The notes under the pieces were generated by a model. That model made no database searches. It was not told where the DNA came from and saw nothing but the letters and a program-made list of their open reading frames with translations. From an uncultured Granulosicoccaceae bacterium (GTDB taxonomy: Bacteria > Pseudomonadota > Gammaproteobacteria > Granulosicoccales > Granulosicoccaceae), in contig CALIMV010000084.1 of assembly GCA_938045275.1 (NCBI GenBank), positions 1 through 63,385 of the forward strand: 63,385 bases of DNA, written 5' to 3'. Positions 28,758-39,186 of the stretch are shown here, piece after piece. The translations under genes were made by a program, and so were the position numbers. How positions within the stretch are numbered: the stretch's first letter is position 1; each line of letters begins with the position of its first letter.

Positions 28758-28791
28758 GGAACCCTAATTTGGGTCAGGGTTCCTTTTTTTT
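28758..28791 (+). terminator. Canonical terminator facing against trmJ
   Basis: The stem ggaaccct (28758-28765) and agggttcc (28776-28783) with a ten-base loop is followed by eight T residues (28784-28791). The orientation is plus-strand, yet both neighbours (cysE, trmJ) are on minus. The right half lies inside the last codons of trmJ (KKKEP and the stop). It would stop transcription entering trmJ in antisense. Confidence 0.75.
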
Positions 28792-29535
28792 CGGTGGAAA
28801 CGGTTTTTCCGTTGCGGACAAAATACCGCGGAAAATGTTGATTTCTTTAGAACTTGGTCGATTTCTTTCAAAATACCGTCGAATGCGTCGCATCAATTGC
28901 TTTGGATTATCCGGATCCAAAAATCCGGTATTCACCATAATGCGATACAACTGATCGTAGAAATGTTGCATGGCTTCTCCCGTTGCGCCGATGTCGTCGT
29001 CAGACGTGTCGGATAGGCTTGAGGTGTCAACACTGAAGGAATGTAATGCCTGCGCGCATTCATAGGCCACGACCTGCACTGCTGCGCCCAGATTCAACGA
29101 GCTAAAATCAGGATTACAAGGAATGCGCAACAATCGCGTACACCTATCCATTTCCTCGTTGCTTAAGCCTGAACGCTCTCGACCGAACACCATCGCCGCA
29201 CGAATGGACTCACTTGTGCGCTGTGCCTCAAAGACGAGCTCCTCTGCGACATTACGACAAGCCATCACAGGAACTGACAAATGCCGGTCCCTGGCACTGG
29301 TACCAATAACAGCCTGACAGTCGGCGACTGCCTCGTCGAGGGTTTGGTAGCGAATAGCCTGTTGTAACAAGGCATTAGCACCGGATGCTCTGGCTATTGC
29401 ATCCTGGGTTAGATGAGCACAACAATCAACCAGTCGCAGCTCAGTAAAACCCATATTCTTAATCGCGCGGGCGGCCGCTCCGATGTTGCCGGAGTGAGTT
29501 GTGCCCACTAATACAAAAACAAGTTGCAAGTTCAT
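28774..29535 (-). CDS. trmJ: tRNA (cytidine/uridine-2'-O-)-methyltransferase TrmJ
   Basis: A 253-residue SPOUT methyltransferase that methylates the ribose of tRNA position 32 using S-adenosylmethionine. SPOUT motifs: NLQLVFVLVGTTHSGNIGAAARAIKNMGF at the start, FGRERSGLSNEEMD, and the knot segment IPCNPDFSSLNLGAAVQVVAYE. The basic C-terminal tail (MRRIRRYFERNRPSSKEINIFRGIL) is typical. ATG 29535. trmJ beside suhB and the cysE-isc block is a common gammaproteobacterial arrangement; suhB is divergent, 90 bases away. Confidence 0.95.
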   Translation of the reverse strand: MNLQLVFVLVGTTHSGNIGAAARAIKNMGFTELRLVDCCAHLTQDAIARASGANALLQQAIRYQTLDEAVADCQAVIGTSARDRHLSVPVMACRNVAEELVFEAQRTSESIRAAMVFGRERSGLSNEEMDRCTRLLRIPCNPDFSSLNLGAAVQVVAYECAQALHSFSVDTSSLSDTSDDDIGATGEAMQHFYDQLYRIMVNTGFLDPDNPKQLMRRIRRYFERNRPSSKEINIFRGILSATEKPFPPKKKEP

Positions 29536-29625
29536 GCCGTGATTCTACTTAAGTGAAAACGAACCGGGCGACAAATTCGAATTGGCTTTACAATAACAAG
29601 CTATTCCATCGACAACGACACTCTC

Positions 29626-30438
29626 ATGCATCCGATGCTGAATATCGGTATCCGCGCGGCTCGTGCGGCCGGTAATGTCATTACCCGTAATATGGACAGA
29701 GTCGACACTCTGCAAATTGACCAGAAGGCTCGCAACGACTTTGTCAGCGATGTTGATCGCGGTGCTGAAGCCGAAATCATCAATGTGCTGAAAAAGTCCT
29801 ACCCTGCACACAGTATTCTTGGAGAAGAATCTGGCTGGATTGGTGACGCCGAGGCTGAATACAAATGGATTGTCGATCCTTTGGACGGCACAACAAATTT
29901 TTTACATGGCTACCCGTACTTCAGTGTATCGATAGCGCTCATGCACAAAAATCGGCTCGATCAGGCCATTGTTTACAACCCGGTCAGCCAGGAGCTGTTT
30001 ACCGCCAGCCGTGGCGATGGTGCGTGGCTTAACAGCAAGCGTTTGCGTGTCAGTAATACCGCCCACCTTGACAAAGCGTTGCTCGGAACCGGTTTTCCCT
30101 ATCGCACTGGACAAGACCTCGACTTTTATCAACGGACCCTGCGTCACTACACAGAAAAATCCGGCGGCATTCGACGAGCCGGTTCGGCAGCATTAGATTT
30201 AGCTGCCGTAGCAGCAGGACGACTCGACGGTGTCTGGCTGGTTGGATTGAGTGCGTGGGATGTTGCAGCGGGCGCTTTGCTTGTTCGTGAGGCCGGTGGT
30301 CTGCTTAACGATTTCTCTGGTGGTGACACATGGATGGATGGCGGTGAAGTACTGGCCGGCACGCCAAAGGTACACCATGAAATGTTACAAGTAATGAAAC
30401 CATTGATTAAATCGCGCGATAAGATTGCCAGCAAGTAG
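29626..30438 (+). CDS. suhB: Inositol-1-monophosphatase SuhB
   Basis: A 270-residue magnesium-dependent phosphatase of the inositol monophosphatase family. In E. coli the protein also takes part in rRNA transcription antitermination. Metal-binding motifs are Glu67-Glu68 in LGEESG, Asp84 and Asp87 in the signature WIVDPLDGTTNF, and the C-terminal WDVAAGALLVREAGG. Start ATG 29626 (MHPMLNIGIRAARAAG) matches the family N-terminus. Divergent from trmJ. Confidence 0.95.
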   Translation: MHPMLNIGIRAARAAGNVITRNMDRVDTLQIDQKARNDFVSDVDRGAEAEIINVLKKSYPAHSILGEESGWIGDAEAEYKWIVDPLDGTTNFLHGYPYFSVSIALMHKNRLDQAIVYNPVSQELFTASRGDGAWLNSKRLRVSNTAHLDKALLGTGFPYRTGQDLDFYQRTLRHYTEKSGGIRRAGSAALDLAAVAAGRLDGVWLVGLSAWDVAAGALLVREAGGLLNDFSGGDTWMDGGEVLAGTPKVHHEMLQVMKPLIKSRDKIASK

Positions 30439-30767
30439 TCAGGCCGATTCAACAACCCAATTCCGATTCTCGCTAACTGAGTTGGGACAAGCTTTTGATA
30501 TTCGTAACCTCTCGCATTTTCGGATTTATTGATTAGTGGATTTCAGTGAAGTGCTTTTGAAATAGATCATGTTTCTGGCGATCGCCCGTGAGAGTATGCG
30601 CTCAAATCTGAGAACTTTCTCACTATCAATTCCAATTTTCTGCTTAAACCACTCCGATTTTCTGTATGCATGGCCGCTATTTCAGCTGGTAGACGATACT
30701 AATTGGAACCAGGTCATGGACAATTCCGGAGCAAGGCTTGTACCTTCTCTCCACTGATTTTCTGTGA
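30439..30767. other. suhB-EAL gene intergenic region
   Basis: 329 bases with no gene I can support. A short open frame at 30569-30757 has no recognisable features. A stop codon (TGA 30765-30767) sits directly before the GTG of the next gene, so no in-frame extension is possible. I see no clear ribosome site or terminator. Confidence 0.5.
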
Positions 30768-32357
30768 GTGGCTGCCATTGTTTGTGGCCTTGCAGCACTG
30801 CTGGTGTCTTTACAGCCGGCGGCGGCCCTGTGCGAACGAAGCTATGCTCACAACACCCAGTGGAAGGTATTGCGTGGGCTGCTGTTTGGGTTCGTTGCAG
30901 GTTACCTCACCACGCTGGTTCTGTTTTCGCTTGTACACGTCACCGATGCCATTAAAGTTTCCAGTGCAGTTATCCTCTCTGCGGGCGGATTATTTGTATG
31001 GATGGTACTTAAACTAAGCCTAAAGACTGTTTTGTTCAGTCAGGAACTGGAGGCGAAAAACGAGTTTGCTGCGTTGCACAACACGCTGACTTTACTGCCC
31101 AACGAGCGAATGCTCAGTAAAAAGTGTGCAAGCCAATGTAGCGATACCAACTCTGCCACTTTAATCTCAATAACAATACAAAAATTTCAGCAAATTTTTA
31201 ACGTACTGGGATATGAACGCGGAAATAAGCTGCTGGTAGATATAGCTGAACGAATAAAGACGACCATACCGACAACATGCTCGCTGTATGATCTCGGTGG
31301 TTGCAACTTTGTTGTACTGGTCTTGTGCAAAGAGAGCGAAAGTCAGGTTGTTGAGCAGATAACCAACGCCATGACAGACCCGTTTATCATTCAGGAATCA
31401 AGTGTGCAATTGGACTGTCACTTGGGGATAGCGCGCTGCCCGGAGCATGGTAATAGTGTTGATGCCTTACTATCTCACGCCAATATGGCGGCAAATCAGG
31501 CGCGTAAATTGTCTCTGCCATTCTGCGAATACAACGATGAACTAGGGCAGCAACAGGAAGAGCGGTTGCAGATCTCTGAACGACTCAGGCAGGCTATTAC
31601 CAATAATGAACTAGAGCTTCACTACCAACCAATATTCGCAGGGACCAGTGGCTGGATACAGTCAGTTGAAGCGCTAGTGCGCTGGCCACAGCAAGACGGA
31701 TCGTACATTTCTCCTGAAGTATTCATTCCTATTGCGGAACAGGAACGAACCATTCATCTTTTAACCCAGTGGGTAATTGAAAACAGTTTTCAGCAACTGT
31801 CTACGTGGTTAGAAGCTGGTATTGATTTACACATGAACGTAAACCTTTCGTCGCACGACCTAACTCACAATGAGTTTATTGAATTTCTAGAAAATTGCAG
31901 ACAAAAATGGCAACTGCAGTCGGATAAGTTGGTACTCGAACTGACAGAAAGTGCCGTTATGACAGACTTTAATAAGGCGCTCTGCGTGCTCAATGAGTTG
32001 GAAGCATTAGGCTATCGACTTGCAATCGATGATTTCGGCACTGGCTACTCTTCAATGAGCCGTTTAAAGAATCTACCCATTAATCACATTAAAATTGATC
32101 GCGAGTTCATTATGAACTTGCACGGCAACCAACAAAACAATTCAATCGTTAGCGCTGCCAATTCGATCGCCCGCGCTTTTGGGTGTAGTATCACAGCAGA
32201 GGGGGTCGAATCCATTGAAGTGGCAAATGAGCTAGTAGAATTAGGCTGCGACTACCTGCAGGGATATCACTTTTCTCGCCCGCTGTCGTCTCAAGCCGCT
32301 ACGGAGGCCTTGCTTGATAATCGTAGAGATCACTTACCTCTAGACAAGGCCGCCTAA
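30768..32357 (+). CDS. Membrane c-di-GMP phosphodiesterase (degenerate GGDEF + EAL)
   Basis: A 529-residue protein with two or three hydrophobic segments (about 2-22, 35-58, 62-85). A GGDEF domain follows (about 95-245) in which the active-site loop is degenerate (LYDLGGCNFVVL, GGCNF instead of GGDEF), so cyclase activity is unlikely. The EAL domain (about 270-515) keeps the catalytic set: EAL in SVEALVRW, NVNLSSHDL, LELTESAV, the DD of IDDFGTGYSS, the Lys of HIKIDREFI, TAEGVES and LQGYHFSRPL. It should therefore hydrolyse c-di-GMP. The start is GTG 30768, weakly supported; the true N-terminus could be later. Monocistronic. Confidence 0.88.
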   Translation: MAAIVCGLAALLVSLQPAAALCERSYAHNTQWKVLRGLLFGFVAGYLTTLVLFSLVHVTDAIKVSSAVILSAGGLFVWMVLKLSLKTVLFSQELEAKNEFAALHNTLTLLPNERMLSKKCASQCSDTNSATLISITIQKFQQIFNVLGYERGNKLLVDIAERIKTTIPTTCSLYDLGGCNFVVLVLCKESESQVVEQITNAMTDPFIIQESSVQLDCHLGIARCPEHGNSVDALLSHANMAANQARKLSLPFCEYNDELGQQQEERLQISERLRQAITNNELELHYQPIFAGTSGWIQSVEALVRWPQQDGSYISPEVFIPIAEQERTIHLLTQWVIENSFQQLSTWLEAGIDLHMNVNLSSHDLTHNEFIEFLENCRQKWQLQSDKLVLELTESAVMTDFNKALCVLNELEALGYRLAIDDFGTGYSSMSRLKNLPINHIKIDREFIMNLHGNQQNNSIVSAANSIARAFGCSITAEGVESIEVANELVELGCDYLQGYHFSRPLSSQAATEALLDNRRDHLPLDKAA

Positions 32358-32429
32358 GCTAATTGCAGCGTTATCTTTGATTTTAATAACGTAGGTTTGC
32401 GTATTGTATTATTTTTGTTGGTGAGATTA

Positions 32430-32924
32430 TTACTTACGCGAGAGCAACGAGTTCCAGTTACTCAACTGCTTTTGGATTTCATCAGCCGCGGTTCCAGCCA
32501 CTTTTAACATAGCTTCGCTGGATTGTTTGAATTCTTCTTTTATTGCCGGGCCTCGCTCTTCCCAAAAATCTTCAGCCTCCATTTTCGCAAGCTTTGATTT
32601 AAGTTCAATCTGACCCATTAGTGTCTTGGATTGTTCGGTCGCACTTTCAAGATAGTTATCGACCACTTCTTTTGAGGAATCTAATTTATCACGTGCCTCC
32701 ATTAACCCCAGATGGGCCTGCAACTCAGCCTCGTCCGACAGTTTTCCACCGTGTCCTACAGATTCAGTCAACTTACTGTGCATCTTTTTAATTGCATTTT
32801 TCATCGACGCGCGAAGCTCGTCAGTATCATCTGGAAGATCATCTATCCAGTTTTCCAGCTTGTCGTCCAAATCGTCTAATTCATTTAACGATCGCTTGAT
32901 AGTGTCTTTAATTTTATCGTCCAA
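32430..32924 (-). CDS. Conserved-looking helical protein, function unknown
   Basis: About 164 residues, highly charged and almost entirely alpha-helical, with no signal peptide, membrane segment or cysteine. Heptad-like patterns (DDLDDKLENWIDDLPDDTDELRA; ELKSKLAKMEAEDFW) suggest a coiled coil or an amphipathic helical bundle like apolipoprotein or phasin folds. I do not recognise a family. The start is a TTG: the one at 32924 lies eight bases after AGAGG, while the in-frame TTG at 32930 is too close to it. It lies 60 bases past secF on the same strand and is convergent with the EAL gene. Confidence 0.65.
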   Translation of the reverse strand: MDDKIKDTIKRSLNELDDLDDKLENWIDDLPDDTDELRASMKNAIKKMHSKLTESVGHGGKLSDEAELQAHLGLMEARDKLDSSKEVVDNYLESATEQSKTLMGQIELKSKLAKMEAEDFWEERGPAIKEEFKQSSEAMLKVAGTAADEIQKQLSNWNSLLSRK

Positions 32925-32983
32925 TTTCAATACCTCTCATTCAAACCATGATCGATGCAGCTAATGCAGTAAAGCGAAACACA

Positions 32984-33925
32984 CTATGGCATGTCGCCCA
33001 AATCTGCTCCTTCTTTTTCAACTGGCATCATGTCTTCCTTGGTAATACCCAATGCCAGCACGGCCGTGCTTGCCACAAATATTGAAGAATAAGTTCCGAT
33101 GATCACACCGATGATCAGCGCCAGCGCAAAGCCATTGATGATCTTGCCACCAAAGATAAACAATGCGAACAACACTAGCAGCGTGGTGAACGATGTGATG
33201 ACCGTACGTGATAGCGTCTGGTTGACTGAGACATTCATAACCTCTGTTGGCGTACCACTACGCATAGTGCGAAAATTCTCACGAATGCGGTCGAACACCA
33301 CTATGGTGTCGTTTAACGAATAACCAATAACGGCCAGTATGGCGGCGAGAATGGTCAAATCGAATTCGATCTGAAACAAAGCGAATATACCAACTGTGAT
33401 TACCACATCGTGAACCAATGCCAATACAGAACCTGCTGAAAATTTCTTTTCAAATCGAAACCAGATATAAATAACGATTGCAAACAAAGCCATGAGGACA
33501 GCAAGCCCACCGGTTTCACGAAGCTCCTCACCTACTTGCGGGCCGACGAATTCGACGCGACGCATATCAACCGGGGTGTCGCTGGTCGGTGTGAGTGCTG
33601 CGAATACTTCCTCACTAAGCGCTGCCCCACCTTTACCATCTTCCGGTGGTGCCATACGAATTAACACTTCTGTGCTGGAGCCGAAGTTCTGCACAGACGC
33701 ATCCGGTAAGTCAGCAGCAATCAGCACATCGCGTATTGCCTGAATATCGGCCGCTTTCTCGTAACCAACTTCAATGGTAAAACCGCCGGTGAAATCGACA
33801 CCGAAGTTCAAGCCGCGAATGAGAATCGCCAGCAGCGAAAGAATGATCAATGCGCCAGAGATGTACATGGCAACACGGCGGTGACCGAAAAAATCGAAGT
33901 TTGATTCACCAATAAAATTACGCAT
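32984..33925 (-). CDS. secF: Protein translocase subunit SecF
   Basis: A 313-residue six-pass membrane protein that, with SecD, uses the proton gradient to complete export through SecYEG. TM1 (ISGALIILSLLAILI) is followed by the signature GVDFTGGFTIEVGY, a periplasmic domain, and five TM segments including DLTILAAILAVIGYSLNDTIVVFDRIREN, the SecD/F signature. ATG 33925, 29 bases after secD. Length is close to E. coli (323). Confidence 0.97.
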   Translation of the reverse strand: MRNFIGESNFDFFGHRRVAMYISGALIILSLLAILIRGLNFGVDFTGGFTIEVGYEKAADIQAIRDVLIAADLPDASVQNFGSSTEVLIRMAPPEDGKGGAALSEEVFAALTPTSDTPVDMRRVEFVGPQVGEELRETGGLAVLMALFAIVIYIWFRFEKKFSAGSVLALVHDVVITVGIFALFQIEFDLTILAAILAVIGYSLNDTIVVFDRIRENFRTMRSGTPTEVMNVSVNQTLSRTVITSFTTLLVLFALFIFGGKIINGFALALIIGVIIGTYSSIFVASTAVLALGITKEDMMPVEKEGADLGDMP

Positions 33926-33954
33926 ATGCTTAATCTATGTATCCAGTTAATTGT

Positions 33955-35802
33955 TTAGATGGCCAGCGTCTTGCCGCGCTTGCCGCCATAGATCGCGTTA
34001 ATGATCACGCGTGAACCAAAAATTGCCGTGAACATTGACGTAATTATGCCGATACTTAAAGTGATAGCAAAGCCTTTGATTGCACCGGTACCCAAACTGA
34101 ACAGCACAACCGCTGCGATGAGTGTAGTGACGTTCGCATCGGCGATGGTCGTAAAGGCTTTGTCGTAGCCTGAGGAAATGGCTGCCTGAACACTTGAGCC
34201 TGACCTTATCTCTTCACGGATACGCTCAAATATAAGTACGTTCGCATCAACTGCCATACCGGTGGTGAGCACTATTCCCGCAATGCCGGGCAAAGTCAGG
34301 GTGGCTTGCAACAGTGAAAGCACCGCCACAATTAACACAACGTTTAGTATCAGGGCGGCCCCTGCGACCATACCGAATATCCGGTAGTACCAAGCCATGA
34401 AAATCACCACCAGTACCAATCCGACCAAAGCCGACAGGAATCCTTGTCGGATATTGGCAGCACCCAGGCTTGGACCAACGGTGCGTTCCTCAACAATATT
34501 GATTGGCGCTTTCAATGACCCTGCGCGAAGCAAAAGGGCTAGGTCAGTTGCCTCATCTCCACCCAAACCGGTAGTCTGAAATCGATGACTGAGTACGTCG
34601 TTAATAGTGGCGTAGTTAATAACTTCTTCGGTTTTAACCTCTTTGCTCACTTCCTTGTCATCCACAAATGAAGTTTCAATGCGGTTTTCTTTGTAAACCA
34701 CGGCCATTAGGTTTCCAACATTATCCTGTGTCACTGCTTGCATGCGCTTTGCGCCAACGCCGTCAAGATTGACAAACACGGCTGGCTGGCTGGATTGCTG
34801 GTCAAACCCCGATGAGGCGTCTTTAATTTGATCGCCAGTTACGATAATGTCGCGCTGTAACAAAATAGGTGAACCGTCTTCGCGAAGTTTGTAGCGCTTG
34901 GCGCCTGGCGGAACGGTACCGCTGCTCCAATCTGTTGGTGTGCCGTAGACCAAGCGATATTCAAGCGTGGCGGTAGCACCAAGAATTCGTTTTGCTCGCG
35001 CAGTATCCTGCACACCAGGTAATTGAACAACAATGCGCTCTAAACCTTGTTGCTGGATTACCGGTTCTGATACACCCAGTTCGTTGACTCGATTTCTTAG
35101 CGTTGTGATGTTCTGTTGCAGAACAGCCCGCTTTTCTTCGTCTACCGCAATATCGTTCAAATTGGCGGTAATATAGCCATACTTGTCGTCTTCTGATGTG
35201 GAAAAGTCCAGATCACCGCCTTCACTTCTGAAAGCTTCAAGCATTTTGTCGCGATCTGCGACTACGTTGAAACGAGCGGAAATTTTGCCGTCGGTGTGTT
35301 GTATTTTAAAACCCTTTATTTTCGCCTCACGAACTGCCCTCTTCCAGTCACTGACATAACGTTCTTCAGCTGACTTGATGGCCTCGTCCATATCCACCTC
35401 AAAGAGAAAATGCACACCACCGCGTAGATCGAGCCCCAGGTACATGGGTTCAGAAATATTTCTGAGCCAGTCCGGACTTGCAGAAACCAGATTTAACGAA
35501 ACCGTTGTGGTTGCCTGTTCGATTTTGCGCCGCACACTATCCTGAGCTTTGAGTTGATCGTCCTGATTTTTGAACAAAGCAATGAGCCGATCATCTTCTT
35601 CACGGAATTCAACGTCTTCAAACTCGCCTTCGACAATGGTCGATTTGGCGATGAATGATTGATCAGGGTCGAGCGGATTGCCACGTCCGGATATTTGAAC
35701 AGCCAGATCACTGCCGAAAATATTCGGTAACGCCAAAAGGGCGCCAACAAAGACGACTGCAGCAAGCAGCAGGATTTTCCACAACGGATTAGCGTTAGTC
35801 AT
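33955..35802 (-). CDS. secD: Protein translocase subunit SecD
   Basis: A 615-residue six-pass membrane protein. An N-terminal TM segment (ILLLAAVVFVGALLALPNIFG) is followed by a large periplasmic P1 domain containing LGLDLRGGVHFLFEVD and RVNELGVSEPVIQQQG. The membrane domain has IAGIVLTTGMAVDANVLIFERIREE, with the conserved Asp of the proton path. E. coli SecD has the same length (615). ATG 35802. secD-secF is preceded by yajC, the third auxiliary subunit. Confidence 0.97.
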   Translation of the reverse strand: MTNANPLWKILLLAAVVFVGALLALPNIFGSDLAVQISGRGNPLDPDQSFIAKSTIVEGEFEDVEFREEDDRLIALFKNQDDQLKAQDSVRRKIEQATTTVSLNLVSASPDWLRNISEPMYLGLDLRGGVHFLFEVDMDEAIKSAEERYVSDWKRAVREAKIKGFKIQHTDGKISARFNVVADRDKMLEAFRSEGGDLDFSTSEDDKYGYITANLNDIAVDEEKRAVLQQNITTLRNRVNELGVSEPVIQQQGLERIVVQLPGVQDTARAKRILGATATLEYRLVYGTPTDWSSGTVPPGAKRYKLREDGSPILLQRDIIVTGDQIKDASSGFDQQSSQPAVFVNLDGVGAKRMQAVTQDNVGNLMAVVYKENRIETSFVDDKEVSKEVKTEEVINYATINDVLSHRFQTTGLGGDEATDLALLLRAGSLKAPINIVEERTVGPSLGAANIRQGFLSALVGLVLVVIFMAWYYRIFGMVAGAALILNVVLIVAVLSLLQATLTLPGIAGIVLTTGMAVDANVLIFERIREEIRSGSSVQAAISSGYDKAFTTIADANVTTLIAAVVLFSLGTGAIKGFAITLSIGIITSMFTAIFGSRVIINAIYGGKRGKTLAI

Positions 35803-35911
35803 GATCGGGATAACGGATTGGATTTAGCCATGATTGCAAAGCTTATTTTATGCTGTACTAATTGTTCGGCCCCTCAATATTCGGGCACGCTATCAGTTAG
35901 CTTGGGGTGTA

Positions 35912-36238
35912 TTAAATATCTTTCAACGTACCACTAGGCAATAATGCGGCCACGGCCGACTTTTGCACACTGACTTCTACGTTGTCAGACACCCTGACCT
36001 TCATGTAGGCGTCGCCAACTTTGGTCACAGTGCCGCCAAGACCACCATTGGTCACTATTTCGTCACCTTTTTTTAGCGCCTGGACCATAGCAGTGTGTTC
36101 TTTCATGCGCTTCTGTTGCGGCCGAATCAGCAGGAAATAGAACACCACTAACATCAAAATCAATGGGCCGATTGTGGTTAAAGCACCGGCCGGACCAGCG
36201 CCAGCTTGTGCATATGCGTTACTGATAAAGAAATCCAT
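35912..36238 (-). CDS. yajC: Sec translocon accessory protein YajC
   Basis: A 108-residue single-pass inner-membrane protein of the SecDF-YajC complex. The TM helix is GPLILMLVVFYFLLIRPQQ, followed by the basic RMKEHTAMVQALKKGDEIVTNGG and the small beta-domain GTVTKVGDAYMKVRVSDN. ATG 36238. The 51 bases to tgt contain the near-palindrome gcgggtaacccgc (36261-36273). Confidence 0.96.
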   Translation of the reverse strand: MDFFISNAYAQAGAGPAGALTTIGPLILMLVVFYFLLIRPQQKRMKEHTAMVQALKKGDEIVTNGGLGGTVTKVGDAYMKVRVSDNVEVSVQKSAVAALLPSGTLKDI

Positions 36239-36289
36239 GTTAAAAACTCTCTATAGGATGAGCGGGTAACCCGCAATTATGCCACAGTC

Positions 36290-37441
<1,152 letters not shown>

Positions 37442-37480
37442 TCAATGTTTTTGCAAAACATTATCAACAACACACTGGAC

Positions 37481-38506
37481 TTATGATTCCGGCCAAACCA
37501 GCATGGCGTCGCCATAGCTAAAAAAACGGTATCGGGATTGAACAGCAGATTTGTAGGCGGCCATCGTATTCTCAAAGCCACCAAACGCGCTGACCAACAT
37601 TAATAAGGTAGATTCAGGCAAATGGAAATTGGTAATCATGGCATCAACCAGATTAAAACGACTGCCTGGTGTAATAAACAAACGCGTTTCTCCATCAAAT
37701 ACCTGTAACTCACCTGACACTGATGCCGCTTCAAGAGATCTTACGGTGGTGGTGCCAACGGCGATAATACGCCCACCAGAGGATTTCGCCTGTTTGATTT
37801 GATTAACTGATTGCTCTGATATCTCAACCCGTTCCGGATGCATTTGGTGTTGATTGATGTCATCAACACGCACTGGCATAAAGGTACCGGCGCCAACATG
37901 CAGGGTCACAAAACTGTGTGTAATACCGGATGCCGCTAACGATTCGAATAGATTATCGTCAAAATGCAATCCGGCCGTTGGGGCAGCCACAGCGCCTGGT
38001 TTGTCTGCGTAGACTGTCTGGTAACGCTCGAGGTCGCAGCGATCTGGCTCCCTTTCAATATAGGGTGGCAGAGGCAATTGACCATGGGTATCCAGTAGCG
38101 CATCGATTGTCAGTCCTGCTGGCAACGTGAACTGCACTCTGAACAAATCGCTCGACCGGCCCAAAACCACGGCCTGGACATCACCCACGAAAAATTTGCC
38201 ACCAGCCTTAAGGGCTTTGCTGGCGCGAATTTTCGTCAGCACCTCATTTTCACCCGTTACTCGCTCGATCAACAGTTCCAGCTTGCCGCCTGTGGACTTT
38301 GTGCCATGCAGCCGAGCCGGAATAACCTTTGTGTCATTAAAGACCAAATGATCACCAGAGCGCAATAATTGCGGCAATTCACTGACATTTCGATGTTCTA
38401 ATTGTGCACCGCGCTGAACCAGCAATCGGCTGGCGCTGCGCGTTGGCAACGGCGCTTGAGCGATTAGGTCTTCAGGTAAATCGAAACGAAAATCACTTAG
38501 TTGCAT
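37481..38506 (-). CDS. queA: S-adenosylmethionine:tRNA ribosyltransferase-isomerase
   Basis: A 341-residue enzyme that transfers the ribosyl part of S-adenosylmethionine to preQ1 in tRNA to make epoxyqueuosine. Family motifs: FDLPEDLIAQAPLPTR, FNDTKVIPARLHG, LPLPPYIER, TAGLHFD, and the C-terminal LPESTLLMLVSAFGG with YRFFSYGDAML. ATG 38506. It precedes tgt, so the two queuosine steps are co-transcribed, and then yajC-secDF, as in E. coli. Divergent from tRNA-Leu(CAA). Confidence 0.97.
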   Translation of the reverse strand: MQLSDFRFDLPEDLIAQAPLPTRSASRLLVQRGAQLEHRNVSELPQLLRSGDHLVFNDTKVIPARLHGTKSTGGKLELLIERVTGENEVLTKIRASKALKAGGKFFVGDVQAVVLGRSSDLFRVQFTLPAGLTIDALLDTHGQLPLPPYIEREPDRCDLERYQTVYADKPGAVAAPTAGLHFDDNLFESLAASGITHSFVTLHVGAGTFMPVRVDDINQHQMHPERVEISEQSVNQIKQAKSSGGRIIAVGTTTVRSLEAASVSGELQVFDGETRLFITPGSRFNLVDAMITNFHLPESTLLMLVSAFGGFENTMAAYKSAVQSRYRFFSYGDAMLVWPES

Positions 38507-38514
38507 GCTAGTTC

Positions 38515-38543
38515 TTTACGTAGCCGCAGAAGTTCCTTAAACT
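38515..38543 (+). promoter_or_regulatory. Probable promoter of tRNA-Leu(CAA)
   Basis: TTTACG (38515-38520) and TAAACT (38538-38543) are separated by 17 bases and end 11 bases before the mature tRNA. Each matches four of six consensus bases. The position is right for a monocistronic tRNA gene. Confidence 0.5.
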
Positions 38544-38554
38544 ATGCCTCTGCT

Positions 38555-38641
38555 GCCGGAGTGGTGGAATTGGTAGACACGCCGGATTCAAAATCCGGTT
38601 CTGGAAACAGAGTGCGAGTTCAAGTCTCGCCTCCGGCACCA
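38555..38641 (+). tRNA. tRNA-Leu (CAA)
   Basis: An 87-base class II tRNA with encoded CCA. Acceptor GCCGGAG pairs with CTCCGGC, the anticodon loop TTCAAAA carries CAA, the long variable arm is TTCTGGAAACAGAGT, and the T-loop is TTCAAGT. It reads UUG codons. It is the only plus-strand tRNA of the window and stands alone. Confidence 0.97.
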
Positions 38642-39186
38642 ATCATTAACAAATCCATTTTAAACGATCCAAGCCACATCAGCACTGGGAAAGCATCAAG
38701 AATCGATTGAGCCTGTCCTCACCAGCATTCTATTCCAGTGCAATTGTTCTCGATTAGCGTCGTAGAGCTCAATCGCACAGCACAGATACAACCAGATACA
38801 ATGCCGGATGCTGTGGCTTGCAAGGCATTTCTCGCCAGCCCAACAAGCAGGCACGCCACTTTCACGCTATCTGATAAAAACAATTGCCATACGATCTGCA
38901 AGGTTCCGTTCTGTCGTTCAGGCTATGTTCAGACACAACCAATACACTGCCCAAACTTGCTTTAAGGTAACTCGCCATTTGCGCAGCGCATGTTCAACCG
39001 GCTACTTCGTGAACCAAACGACACAATCGCTACGCATGTCTCATAACGCACACCAAGAACTTTGAGGGACGAGGATACGTTGCGATGGTTGTGTAAAGTT
39101 AAATTGTTGTAATGGCTATGGAACTACCGATTCGCTTACTGTCTCAACACTGGTTCTACAGGAATTGGCTCTACAGGAAATTATAA
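38642..39186. other. Intergenic region, tRNA-Leu to OmpA-like lipoprotein
   Basis: 545 bases. Short open frames here (for example 38738-38965 and 38808-39065 on plus) show no recognisable motif, and their codon use is not convincing. A nine-base direct repeat cagatacaa occurs twice at about 38783-38801. No integrase, duplicated tRNA end or terminator with a T-run is seen after the tRNA. The promoter of the next gene should be in the last 100 bases but is not clear. Confidence 0.4.

Noticed and set aside
30569-30757. Short plus-strand open frame upstream of the EAL gene
   Set aside because: No recognisable motif, no ribosome site and no frame link to the EAL gene.
36261-36273. Terminator between yajC and tgt
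   Set aside because: gcgggtaacccgc has almost no loop and no T-run, and the genes are probably one operon.
38738-39065. Short open frames between tRNA-Leu and the OmpA-like gene
   Set aside because: No motif, no ribosome site and atypical composition.
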